Shown here piece by piece: positions 53,110 to 60,812 of a DNA stretch of 64,000 nt (positions are counted from its first letter, which is position 1; each line of letters begins with the position of its first letter). Below the pieces are notes generated by a model that had not been told where the DNA came from, did no database searches, and worked only from the letters and a program-made list of their open reading frames with translations. Position numbers and translations under genes: made by a program. Location: the NCBI GenBank assembly GCA_043754435.1, contig JAYUUS010000124.1, positions 61,366-125,365 on the forward strand, read 5' to 3'. The stretch comes from JANNYA01 sp043754435 (lineage in GTDB: Bacteria; Pseudomonadota; Gammaproteobacteria; Xanthomonadales; SZUA-5).

Positions 53110-53826
53110 TCACTCCTTCCAAAGCTCTGCGGCCAGCGGCAGCGCGTTCAATTCCGCCCGAGCTTCGCGCCACGTGGGGTAGTGTTCCTGAATAATCGCG
53201 ACGAACCGCTCGCTGTGCGTGGGCTCCAGCAGGTGAACCATTTCGTGAACGATCACGTATTCGAGTAAGTCTCTCGGTTTTTTGACTAGTTCGGTATTTA
53301 GGCGGATGTTTCCCGCCCGGTGATTGCAGCTTCCCCATTTGGTTTTCATGCGCTGCAAAAAATAACCGGTCACCTTCACTTTCAGCTTGGTCTGCCATTT
53401 TTCGATCAGCGGCGGCACCAGTGCGTGCAGCTGCGATTTATGCCACTTGTGCATAATTTCAGCGCGTTTTTCCGAATTAGTACCTGGGCGCACGCTGAGT
53501 TTGATGTGCAAGTGGTCGAAGGAAATGCTCGGTTTAGCATCGCAGTGCTCGACGATCAAAAGGCGGCGTCTGCCCCAAAGCGTATGACTTTCGCGCTCGA
53601 CAAAGCGCCGCTGCGTTTCACGGGCTTGGTTTTGGAGCTTTTCCTGCTGCTGACGAATCCAGCTCAGCCGGGTAATTGCATAGGCTCGGGCAACTTCCAA
53701 ACGAGTATTCCTCGGCGCGACCAGCGTAACGCGACCCATGGGCGGATGCACGGATAAATGGACGTTCTTAATGTCCTTGCGCGTCACCGAGATTGCGACC
53801 TCGCCAAGTTGGATGTTCTCTGTCAT
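53110..53826 (-). CDS. M48/YgjP-like (DUF45) metallopeptidase
   Basis: This roughly 238-residue zinc peptidase-like protein starts at the ATG at 53826 (MTENIQLGEVAISVTRKDIK), overlapping the hsdR stop by one base. An upstream in-frame extension within hsdR is not credible. The zinc motif HExxH is in 'YVIVHEMVHLLEPTHSERFV', and 'RMKTKWGSCNHRAGNIRLNT' is the conserved DUF45 block. Genes of this family frequently follow hsdR in Type I systems; the reason is unknown. It is the last gene of the operon. Confidence 0.9.
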   Translation of the reverse strand: MTENIQLGEVAISVTRKDIKNVHLSVHPPMGRVTLVAPRNTRLEVARAYAITRLSWIRQQQEKLQNQARETQRRFVERESHTLWGRRRLLIVEHCDAKPSISFDHLHIKLSVRPGTNSEKRAEIMHKWHKSQLHALVPPLIEKWQTKLKVKVTGYFLQRMKTKWGSCNHRAGNIRLNTELVKKPRDLLEYVIVHEMVHLLEPTHSERFVAIIQEHYPTWREARAELNALPLAAELWKE

Positions 53827-56800
53827 TAGTATCCTGCTTGGTTCTTGACCAGCTCGAACAGCGCCATCGTGGCGTTTCGGTCGCGCACCAGCAGCGGAAA
53901 CAGCGCATTTTGCACCTGGGTTTCCCGGGCCTGATCGCCGCGCCAACCAGCAGGCGCTTGTTCGCGCATCACGCGGTCTATTTTCAGCGCTAATGCTGCC
54001 AAATCAGCCTCGAAGTGGGCTTTCGGCTCGGCTATTCCTGTGTCGGCAGCCGCTGCCGCCAGAATTTGCGGCAGGTTGTGATAGATCGTTATTGCCTCAC
54101 GCTTGCCCAGCAGCTCGGCTGGCACGCTAATCGCGTCATCTTTGCGCGCCATACGCTGCACCAGCGCTTCGGCATTTTTAAGAAACAGCTCGTAGGCCTC
54201 AGCATCGGCCCGGCTTTGCGTGATCAGATCTTCAAGCAGCTTGGACATCTCCGCGTAAAATCGTGGGTCGGTCAGCTGATCACGGATAATGGTTTTACGG
54301 ACATTATTGATAATGCCCTCAGCAATCGAGTTCTTGGAAAGCGTGCCTTTGGCATTGAGCTTGCGCGCGATGGCGTCGTGGATGCCGGTTTCAATGATTA
54401 ACTCCGTTAGCGACAGCGCGTCGAGATTGCCAACATCGGCCGCCGGATCGGCTTGCACGTAGGTGTTAAGCAGGCGGCGCATATCGGCCTCAAACGGCTT
54501 GATATCCAGCTCCTCGCCCGAGCGGTTTTTGATCGCGGCACGCGTATCAGCGTAAAAATCAACTTCCTGCTGCAGCGCTGCGGCCTCGGCGTCGGTGTAG
54601 CCAGCGTCGCTAAGTTCCTGCGCAATATCGGCGTAGGCGCGCACAAATGTGGCCACGGACTTGTAAAAAGTAATGCGCAACGGCTCGGTTTCTAGCAACC
54701 CCGCTGAATTAGCGATCTCGCCACAGAAATACTGCAAAAATTGCTCCAGCTCTCGCGGTGGTGGCACCGGCGCACACAGATAGCTCAACGCTTCGCGCGC
54801 AGCATCGAGTTGCTTTTTGCCTTCTTTGAGCCAGTCTTTCAGCTCGACATTATTGCTGCCGCCACTGCCTTGATCCACGTCCAACTCGTCCGAGTTATAG
54901 ACCGCGATGGCCTGTTGCACGTCATCAAACAACTTTTTGAAGTCCACAATATAGCCGTAGTCCTTATCCTCGCCATCGAGCCGGTTGGTGCGGCAGATCG
55001 CCTGGAAAAGGTTGTGCTCACGCATTTCGTTATCAAGATAAATATAGCTGCAGCTTGGCGCATCGAAGCCAGTCAGCAGCTTGCTGACTACGATCAGCAG
55101 CTTCATGTTCCCAGGTTCTTTAATGAAGCGGCGCTTAGCTTCGTCCTCGTAGGCTTTGGTGCTTTCGCCGGGTTTCAGCACGTACTTGGTGTAGGTATCA
55201 AACTTGTAGCGTTCGTCGCTATTGGCCGGTTCGCGCGAAATGGCGTTGTGATTGGGCTCAAACGAGGTGATGACGCCACAATGCTGACCGAACGGTTTAC
55301 CTTGGAAAATGCGGTAATAGTGGCAAGCGTCATAAATGCTAGCAGCCACCAGAATCGCGGTGCCCCGATCGTCGTTTAAGCGCGGCTTGGTGTCGAAATC
55401 GTGGATGATGCTGGCGGCGATGCGCGCCTTGCGCTCTTCGGCGCTCATCAACTCTTCCATCGTCGCCCAACGTTTGCGGATGATCGCTTTCTGAAAATTA
55501 TTCAGCGCTTTAGTCTTTAGCGCAAAGTAGGCCTCGATATCCTTAGGCGAAGTCAGCCGCTGCGGCACATCACGCGCCGCATATTTCAAGTCCAACACGA
55601 CCTTGTCGGCAACCGCCTCGTGAAATTTGTAGGTGTGGATGTAGCTGCCGAAAATGTCGTGAGTACGCAGTTTGTCAGCGTCCTTTTTCAGCAGTGGCGT
55701 GCCGGTAAAGCCGATAAAAACCGCGTGTTCCAACCAGCGCTTCATCTGCCTGTTCATGTCGCCGCCCTGGGTGCGGTGGCACTCGTCGACAAACACATAG
55801 AACCGGCCGCGCACCGGTGGCGGAGCACCTTTTAGGTCGCTAGCATCAAACTTGTGTAGCAAGGCGCACAATAGCCGAGGCGCGCTAGCGCCGAGCTTGG
55901 CGACAAACTCCGCGCGGTTCAAAATGCGCGGCGAGGGTGAATTCTCGCCAATCACACCCGCGTTTTTCATCACGCCCTCAATCTGCTTATCCAGCTCGTC
56001 ACGGTCAGTAACGACTAAGATGCGCGCCTCCGGGTCATGTTCAAGCAGCCACTTAGCCAGCAGCACCATCAGGATGCTTTTGCCGCTGCCCTGCGTGTGC
56101 CAAATCACGCCACCCTCGCGAATGCGGACGCGCTCTTGCGCCGCTTTCACGCCGTTAAATTGGTGCTGACGCGGCACTTTCTTCACGCCCGCGTCGAAAA
56201 TGACAAAGTTGCGGATCAAATCCAGCAGTCGAGATTTCTCACACATCTCTGACAATGGAGAATTGAGAATGGAAAATTGAGAATTGATCGTCGCTTCCAA
56301 TTCTCCATTTTCAATTTTCAATTCTCCATTGTTAACTCCCTTCCATTGCACGAAGAATTCCTCTTTCGTGGTTACCGTGCCGTAGCGCAGCCCCTGCGAA
56401 TCGCTGCCTGCAAATACCAGCTGCACAGTGGCGAAAAATCCAAGATTGAAAATATCTTCCTGATTGCTGATCAGCTGGCGCACGCCGTCGCCGATTTCGA
56501 CCGAGCTGCGCTTGAGTTCGATCACGCCAATCACAATGCCATTGAGATACAGCACGACATCAGGCCGTCGCTGGTAGCCGCCGCCTTTGAGCGTAACTTC
56601 CTCAGCGATGCCGAATTGGTTGTTTTCCGGGTGCTCCCAATCCACCAAATGCACCGTTTCATGCGGCTTTCCGGCGGCAATTTGCACCGAAACACCGTAG
56701 CGCAACAGTTGATACGTGCGCAGGTTGGCCTGATACAGCGTGATGCCGGTGGCGTCTGCGGCCGCCATCAGCTTTTGCAGCGCCGCTGAAATATGCGCCT

Positions 56801-57017
56801 CGGAATAGCCGCGCCGCAGCAAATTCGCGCGCAGCAAATCCACCTCGATACAGCGATTGTTTTCGCGCTTGTGCCAGTCGCCTAAATAATCATAGCCCAG
56901 GCAGTCGGGGCGCGATTTGTCGGTGAACAGGGCGACGACGCGGTTTTGGGTTTTGCGTTCGGAACGGGGGCTATTCAATTGAGAATTGAAAATGGAAAGT
57001 GGAGAATGAGTTGGCAT
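53826..57017 (-). CDS. hsdR: Type I restriction enzyme subunit HsdR
   Basis: This 1,063-residue motor and nuclease subunit has a PD-ExK nuclease in 'RRPDVVLYLNGIVIGVIELK' (Glu and Lys near residue 167), Walker A 'HTQGSGKSILMVLLAKWL' (about 309), the DEAD-like box 'FVDECHRTQGGD' (about 408) and motif III 'GFTGTPLL'. The N-terminal residues 'HSPLSIFNSQLN' and an insert at about residues 229-255 ('NNGELKIENGELEA' to 'NSQFSILNSPL') are encoded by an AT-rich repeat found throughout the operon. The insert sits between nuclease and motor domains and keeps the frame, so the protein is probably functional. AGGAAG-like sequence precedes the ATG. Confidence 0.95.
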   Translation of the reverse strand: MPTHSPLSIFNSQLNSPRSERKTQNRVVALFTDKSRPDCLGYDYLGDWHKRENNRCIEVDLLRANLLRRGYSEAHISAALQKLMAAADATGITLYQANLRTYQLLRYGVSVQIAAGKPHETVHLVDWEHPENNQFGIAEEVTLKGGGYQRRPDVVLYLNGIVIGVIELKRSSVEIGDGVRQLISNQEDIFNLGFFATVQLVFAGSDSQGLRYGTVTTKEEFFVQWKGVNNGELKIENGELEATINSQFSILNSPLSEMCEKSRLLDLIRNFVIFDAGVKKVPRQHQFNGVKAAQERVRIREGGVIWHTQGSGKSILMVLLAKWLLEHDPEARILVVTDRDELDKQIEGVMKNAGVIGENSPSPRILNRAEFVAKLGASAPRLLCALLHKFDASDLKGAPPPVRGRFYVFVDECHRTQGGDMNRQMKRWLEHAVFIGFTGTPLLKKDADKLRTHDIFGSYIHTYKFHEAVADKVVLDLKYAARDVPQRLTSPKDIEAYFALKTKALNNFQKAIIRKRWATMEELMSAEERKARIAASIIHDFDTKPRLNDDRGTAILVAASIYDACHYYRIFQGKPFGQHCGVITSFEPNHNAISREPANSDERYKFDTYTKYVLKPGESTKAYEDEAKRRFIKEPGNMKLLIVVSKLLTGFDAPSCSYIYLDNEMREHNLFQAICRTNRLDGEDKDYGYIVDFKKLFDDVQQAIAVYNSDELDVDQGSGGSNNVELKDWLKEGKKQLDAAREALSYLCAPVPPPRELEQFLQYFCGEIANSAGLLETEPLRITFYKSVATFVRAYADIAQELSDAGYTDAEAAALQQEVDFYADTRAAIKNRSGEELDIKPFEADMRRLLNTYVQADPAADVGNLDALSLTELIIETGIHDAIARKLNAKGTLSKNSIAEGIINNVRKTIIRDQLTDPRFYAEMSKLLEDLITQSRADAEAYELFLKNAEALVQRMARKDDAISVPAELLGKREAITIYHNLPQILAAAAADTGIAEPKAHFEADLAALALKIDRVMREQAPAGWRGDQARETQVQNALFPLLVRDRNATMALFELVKNQAGY
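56253..56331. repeat. AT-rich repeat, inverted pair inside hsdR
   Basis: A 34-bp arm beginning CAATGGAGAATTGAGAATGG (56253-56286) faces a near-reverse-complement arm (56298-56331, ends CTCCATTG) across 11 bp. The pair is translated in frame as the HsdR insert around residues 229-255. The same repeat unit occurs at 56973, 58509, 58914, 60111, 60161 and 61782. Confidence 0.9.
56973..57010. repeat. AT-rich repeat at the hsdR N-terminus
   Basis: ATTCAATTGAGAATTGAAAA and the following 18 bp encode 'SPLSIFNSQLN' of HsdR. This copy is nearly identical to the copy at 58509-58546 in the Fic-remnant ORF. Confidence 0.9.
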
Positions 57018-57047
57018 AAGGTTCTTCCAGTGTGATTTTCGCGCCGC

Positions 57048-58106
57048 TCATGGCTTCAATGGCCTAGCTTTACGCTGCCTAGTCAGTTGCTTTAACTCAA
57101 CAGTCGCTTTATCAAAATCCAAATCCACCGTGCGCGGCTGTGCATCGAGAAACTTGCGATATTGATCGTATTGCAGCTGCGCCTTTAGTTTTGCCTGCTC
57201 AGCGGAAATTTTGCCAGCATGGCTGAGTAACTCATGTTCGGAGAGTTTGAGAAAATCATCCAGTTTGATGATCCAGTCGTGCATGGTCATCACCTTGCGT
57301 TGCAGTGCACGCAGTTCTGCGAATTCGATATAGGCGGTCACGATGCGGTTCAGTGTGTCGAGTTCATCCGCATCAAGATAGTTTTTGGCGATGCCCACAT
57401 CCTCCTTGCGGACAATGCCACCGGGCCGCGTAGTCAGTAGCCCCATAAACGGCTTTTGCGCGTCTACCCGCGCATGGATAACTTCCGCCGCCGTCTGCCC
57501 GTGTGCCGCCCAGTGCATTTTATTTTGCACCGTTGCAAAAAACTGCTGTGAACCCTCGGTGTTCGGTGTGTAGTCCACGCTCGTGGCATAAATATCCAGC
57601 ACCTTCTGGTAGAAGCGCCGCTCAGAGGAGCGAATATCCCGAATGCGCGCCAGTTGCTCGTCAAAATAATCCTGCTGGCCCTTACCCGGCGGGTTCTTAA
57701 GCCGCTCGTCATCCATGGTGAAACCCTTCACCAGATATTCGTTCAAGCGCCCACTGGCCCACTGCCGAAATTGCGTCCCTCGATGGCTACGTACCCGGAA
57801 ACCAACGGCCAGAATGACGTCGAGGTTGTAAAACTCGATCTCACGCTTGACCTGCTTACCACCTTCGTTTTGAACTGTTGCAAATTTTGCAACAGTTGCT
57901 TGTGCGCGCAGTTCCGCATCGTCAAACACGTTCTTTATGTGCCGGGAAATAACGGACTTATCACGCTGGAACAAGTCCGCCAGCTGATTGAGCGACAACC
58001 AAACAGTCTCATTCTCAAAGCGGCATTGAATGCGAGTGCGGCCATCTTCTGTCTGGTAAATAATAAGATTCGACGTCAGCTCGGTTTGTGGATGCAGATC
58101 AGCCAT
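57048..58106 (-). CDS. rhuM: RhuM family protein (virulence-associated)
   Basis: This 352-residue protein of the RhuM family was named in a Salmonella pathogenicity island; its biochemical role is unknown. The N-terminus has a Bro-N-like helix-turn-helix region ('ETVWLSLNQLADLFQRDKSV', 'ISRHIKNVFDDAEL'), and 'EIEFYNLDVILAVGFRVRS' with 'GTQFRQWASGRLNEYLVKGF' is the family signature. The C-terminus is helical. It sits between hsdR and hsdS, a frequent position in Type I operons, 30 bp from hsdR. Confidence 0.93.
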   Translation of the reverse strand: MADLHPQTELTSNLIIYQTEDGRTRIQCRFENETVWLSLNQLADLFQRDKSVISRHIKNVFDDAELRAQATVAKFATVQNEGGKQVKREIEFYNLDVILAVGFRVRSHRGTQFRQWASGRLNEYLVKGFTMDDERLKNPPGKGQQDYFDEQLARIRDIRSSERRFYQKVLDIYATSVDYTPNTEGSQQFFATVQNKMHWAAHGQTAAEVIHARVDAQKPFMGLLTTRPGGIVRKEDVGIAKNYLDADELDTLNRIVTAYIEFAELRALQRKVMTMHDWIIKLDDFLKLSEHELLSHAGKISAEQAKLKAQLQYDQYRKFLDAQPRTVDLDFDKATVELKQLTRQRKARPLKP

Positions 58107-58310
58107 AGAGTTCCTTTTTGTTCACTGGATGAGTTCCCAATAGCCACCTTTGGCGGCACCGATTCGCTGGATGTAGCCTTGCGACTTGAGAATTTGGATA
58201 TTTTTATCCGTTGCCGTTCTGCTGATCCCAAGCTTGACAGCAATTTCACTGACAGTGATTTTCGGGTTGGCGCGCATTAGGCGCAAGATGGTCGCGCGAT
58301 TTGCGCCCAG

Positions 58311-58346
58311 CTTTTCATCCAACTTTTCATCCAACTTTTCATCCAA
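58311..58346 (-). repeat. 12-bp tandem repeat, three units, in the Fic remnant
   Basis: CTTTTCATCCAA repeats exactly three times on the plus strand, encoding L-D-E-K on the minus strand. Exact identity indicates recent expansion. Confidence 0.95.
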
Positions 58347-58508
58347 CCTAGCAGCACTATTGATCGCCTGTTCCAAGGCTTGCGCAATCGCATCCAGCAT
58401 AAACACGATAAAGCAGGTGCAATCTCCGGCTTGATCGGCTTCGCCCAGCACGCGGTAGTAATCGCTCTGGCGGCTTTTCACCACGGTTTCTACCGGCAAA
58501 TAGGCCCT

Positions 58509-58546
58509 ATTCAATTGAGAGTTGAAAATGGAGAGTGGAGAATTAG
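58509..58546. repeat. AT-rich repeat at the start of the Fic remnant
   Basis: ATTCAATTGAGAGTTGAAAA and the next 18 bp differ from the hsdR N-terminal copy (56973-57010) at only a few positions and encode 'SPLSIFNSQLN' in the Fic remnant. Confidence 0.9.
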
Positions 58547-58944
58547 CGGGCATTGGATGCGCTTTTTGAGGTTTTCACGATGGCTACGAGTAGCTTGATG
58601 AGTTCCTGCGCATCTGGGTGAATTGACTCGTACTGGTCTTGGGCAAGGTAGTCACTTTGGTGCAGCAGCTCGACCCAGTAACCCGTTTCGTTAGCTTCTT
58701 TCAGAGCAATGCTCATCTTGTTGATGAAATCTGGCTTGCTTTGCGCGTGTTCTGCCTCGCGAATTAGTGCGCCGATGGCGGTGCCACTGCGCAGTACCTG
58801 TTTGGAAAGCACAAACTCGCGTTTGGTGTCCTGAAGATACTTCGCCAACTTGACGATGCGCAGCGCAAAAGCAAACGACTTCTCCTTAACCGGATTCTGC
58901 TTTTGTGCCGCCACATTTTCCATTTTCAACTCTCCATTATCCAT
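58543..58944 (-). CDS. Four-helix bundle protein (23S rRNA intervening-sequence protein family)
   Basis: This 133-residue helical protein has 'KSFAFALRIVKLAKYLQDTK', 'QVLRSGTAIGALIREAEHAQ', 'FINKMSIALKEANETGYWVE' and 'ELIKLLVAIVKTSKS', the family pattern with 'G-A-L-x-x-E-A' and 'A-x-K-E-A-x-E-T-x-Y-W'. Members occur in rRNA intervening sequences and elsewhere; function unknown. The first residues (MDNGELKMENVA) come from the AT-rich repeat. It overlaps the Fic remnant by 11 bp and hsdS by 8 bp. Confidence 0.85.
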   Translation of the reverse strand: MDNGELKMENVAAQKQNPVKEKSFAFALRIVKLAKYLQDTKREFVLSKQVLRSGTAIGALIREAEHAQSKPDFINKMSIALKEANETGYWVELLHQSDYLAQDQYESIHPDAQELIKLLVAIVKTSKSASNAR

Positions 58945-58946
58945 TG
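58914..58946. repeat. AT-rich repeat at the hsdS/four-helix-bundle junction
   Basis: ATTTTCCATTTTCAACTCTC followed by CATTATCCATTGAC lies over the hsdS stop and the start of the four-helix-bundle gene, and encodes 'DNGELKMEN' at the latter's N-terminus. Confidence 0.85.
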
Positions 58947-60157
58947 ACTAACCGGGTTCTGCCGGTCAGTAACTCTTGCATCATCGCCTGTTTGAGGGCG
59001 CGGGTTTTGTCGCGGCGTTGCTCTAAACCGGTTAGCTCGGCGTCCATGTCGGTTAGGATTTGGGCTATGGCGGTTTGTTCGTCCTCGGGAGGAAGGCGTA
59101 GACGAAACGCCTTCATGTCTTTGTTAGTAATCTGGTTGATGGTCGCGCCGATGTTGTCGCGAATCTGATGCTGAATATCGTCTCCTTGAAATGCGTGAAG
59201 CACGAAACGCCAGTGCTGGGTGCGATATACCGACATAAATGCGCCAAAGGTCACACCGACAGCAGTGGAATCAATAACCGCGCACTTGCCGATCAGTGCC
59301 CGACTTCCGTTCCGCACGCAGACGAGGATGTCGCCGAGTCGTGAGTAAAGGTGTTCGGCTACTTTCAGGTTTACATGGACGTTATTGTCATATGCGAGGC
59401 ATCCGTTCTGCACATTTGATGAGCGCAAGACGAGCAGGCCATGCCCAACCACGTTCTCTGGCTTGTAGGTTAAGCCAATGATGCACTCGCCTATCTGGCC
59501 GAGCGTTGTTTCCTCCCACTCCCTACAAAAACCCGGCAACCGCGTTTGACCGGTAAGCAGCTGCTGCATGGCGGCCTGTTTGAGGTCGCGCTTCTTGGTG
59601 ATGAGTTGGTCAAGTCCGGCAAGTAGCGCATCGACATCGCTTAGGGCTGTGGCGATGGCGTGTTGTTCGGCTTCAGTTGGTGGCAGTGCCACCTGCATCC
59701 GGGAAATCATGTTCCGGCGAACCGAATCAACAGATGATTTCGCGGTCATTTGCATGATGCGGCTATAGAAATAAGTGCTGAAATAGAGATAGAAGAAGTA
59801 TCCGTTTACACGTTCGGCAAAGTTGGAAATTCGATACACCCGCTGGTGAACGTCAAACCTGCCATTGATGTAGTGAAACACTTTTCCCGTTCCCACACCG
59901 TCGCCCGCAGTCAGCACCGCCTCGCCCTCGAATGAAAAGCTGTTGATGCGTTCAATAGTCTGCGAACGCACGAAGAATGGATATTGACCCTCCTCAACGC
60001 GATCCTGGGTGTTCTTGTTCCCGGTGGTTATGACCGCGAAATTCTCGATGTAGTCAGGATCCCAATCATCCGGAATAACCCCCACCTCAGTCTGCTTGTA
60101 GCCAGGCGGAATCAATGGAGAATTGAGAGTTGAAAATTGAGAATGGGAAAGGCTCAC
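58937..60157 (-). CDS. hsdS: Type I restriction specificity subunit HsdS
   Basis: This 406-residue subunit carries two target-recognition domains that read the two halves of a bipartite site. It starts 'MSLSHSQFSTLNSPLIPPGY' with the first 15 residues repeat-derived, then the canonical 'KQTEVGVIPDDWD'. The central conserved region is 'LDQLITKKRDLKQAAMQQLL' then 'TGQTRLPGF'. The C-terminal one is 'LEQRRDKTRALKQAMMQELL' then 'TGRTRLV'. These two similar coils space the DNA-binding domains. Both domains look intact, so the specificity subunit is probably active. The target sequence cannot be predicted. Confidence 0.94.
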   Translation of the reverse strand: MSLSHSQFSTLNSPLIPPGYKQTEVGVIPDDWDPDYIENFAVITTGNKNTQDRVEEGQYPFFVRSQTIERINSFSFEGEAVLTAGDGVGTGKVFHYINGRFDVHQRVYRISNFAERVNGYFFYLYFSTYFYSRIMQMTAKSSVDSVRRNMISRMQVALPPTEAEQHAIATALSDVDALLAGLDQLITKKRDLKQAAMQQLLTGQTRLPGFCREWEETTLGQIGECIIGLTYKPENVVGHGLLVLRSSNVQNGCLAYDNNVHVNLKVAEHLYSRLGDILVCVRNGSRALIGKCAVIDSTAVGVTFGAFMSVYRTQHWRFVLHAFQGDDIQHQIRDNIGATINQITNKDMKAFRLRLPPEDEQTAIAQILTDMDAELTGLEQRRDKTRALKQAMMQELLTGRTRLVNG

Positions 60158-60198
60158 TGCGCATTCTCCATTTTCAATTTTCCATTTTCAATTCGTCC
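60111..60198. repeat. AT-rich repeat, inverted pair at hsdS start
   Basis: ATCAATGGAGAATTGAGAGT and the following bases (60111-60150) face GCATTCTCCATTTTCAATTT (60161-60198), forming a hairpin like that in hsdR. It encodes the HsdS N-terminus and the C-terminus of the upstream remnant ORF ('RIENGKLKMENAQ'). Confidence 0.88.
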
Positions 60199-60226
60199 AG
60201 CCCGACACACATTTTCACGCACAGCC

Positions 60227-60442
60227 GATCCCGCAGGGATCGCAGAAGGTAGCCGGTGTGTCGTAGGCGCAACGCGCCGTAGACCACCGGAAACAAGCGC
60301 CTCTTTACGTCCGACCCCGGCAGGGGTCGCACCGCGTTGTGCGACCCCTGCCGGGGTCGGCGCACCAATAACTAGGTTCCGGTGGTCTACGCTGCTGCGC
60401 GGCTGCGACACACCGGCTACCTTCTGTGATCCCTGCGGGATC
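60227..60442. repeat. Large nested palindrome between hsdM and hsdS
   Basis: Outer arms 60227-60292 and 60377-60442 (66 bp each) start GATCCCGCAGGGATC and match as reverse complements at about 58/66 positions. Between them lies a perfect inverted repeat CCGACCCCGGCAGGGGTCGC plus AC (60311-60332 and 60339-60360) with a 6-bp loop. The whole is a 216-bp cruciform-capable element within a translated frame. Confidence 0.92.
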
Positions 60443-60501
60443 ATGATCCGGCACCTTTCGGCAATGGCGTCGGCCGCAAACAGCTCTTTCGCACCATTTC
60501 T

Positions 60502-60607
60502 AATTCCCTCGAATTCGATGGAATTAAAACCTGGATCGTAGGCGTCGTGATTCAGAATCATGTTGGGCCGAGATTCTAAACCCATCGAATTCGAGGGGTT
60601 TAGAATC
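60502..60607. repeat. Pair of GAATTC-centred palindromes
   Basis: AATTCCCTCGAATTCGATGG then AATT (60502-60525) and a 36-bp near-perfect palindrome starting GATTCTAAACCCATCGAATT (60572-60607, 17/18 pairs) share the core CCCTCGAATTCGATGG in opposite orientation. They also form a larger inverted pair with each other. Confidence 0.88.
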
Positions 60608-60654
60608 AGCGTCGCAAAAAACAACGGCGGGCCAAGTCCAGCAATCGCCGGTGC

Positions 60655-60710
60655 AGACGCTGTCTCGCATTTCTCGGGGGATCGAGAAAGGGATTTCCGA
60701 GACAGCGTCT
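60655..60710. repeat. Inverted repeat AGACGCTGTCTCG with inner stem
   Basis: AGACGCTGTCTCG (60655-60667) pairs exactly with CGAGACAGCGTCT (60698-60710). Inside, TTTCTCG (60670-60676) pairs with CGAGAAA (60683-60689). A third palindromic family lies within 500 bp of the others. Confidence 0.9.
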
Positions 60711-60812
60711 CGGAAATAGGTGCGCGTAAAACGTCGGCCCGAAATTGCAGATAAAAGCGCGGCATTAGCTGCTGGTGCGTGTTGTGGCAAAGGGCGACTA
60801 GCTCTTCAAAGT

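Larger units (their letters stand above)
58122..58553 (-). pseudogene. C-terminal remnant of a Fic/DOC-family protein with winged helix
   Basis: This 143-residue ORF matches the end of Fic-domain AMP-transferases: 'YLPVETVVKSRQSDYYRVLG', 'CFIVFMLDAIAQALEQAI' and a winged helix 'KITVSEIAVKLGISRTATDK'. The catalytic Fic core with H-P-F-x-x-G-N-G-R is absent. The first 15 residues ('MPANSPLSIFNSQLN') are encoded by an AT-rich repeat, which supplies the start. So the Fic gene was truncated and the tail now starts in a repeat. A 4-residue repeat D-E-K-L occurs three times in the linker. It may still be expressed as a DNA-binding fragment. Confidence 0.7.

Noticed and set aside
53826..53946. Longer start of the metallopeptidase gene
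   Set aside because: The extension lies wholly inside hsdR, is Arg/Gly-rich nonsense, and the ATG at 53826 fits the coupled junction.
58311..58346. Possible CRISPR-like array
   Set aside because: Units are 12 bp and contiguous without spacers; it is a coding tandem repeat. No CRISPR array or cas gene is seen in the window.
60226..60720. Insertion sequence between hsdM and hsdS
   Set aside because: No transposase frame and no terminal inverted repeats with target duplication; the structures are simple palindromes.
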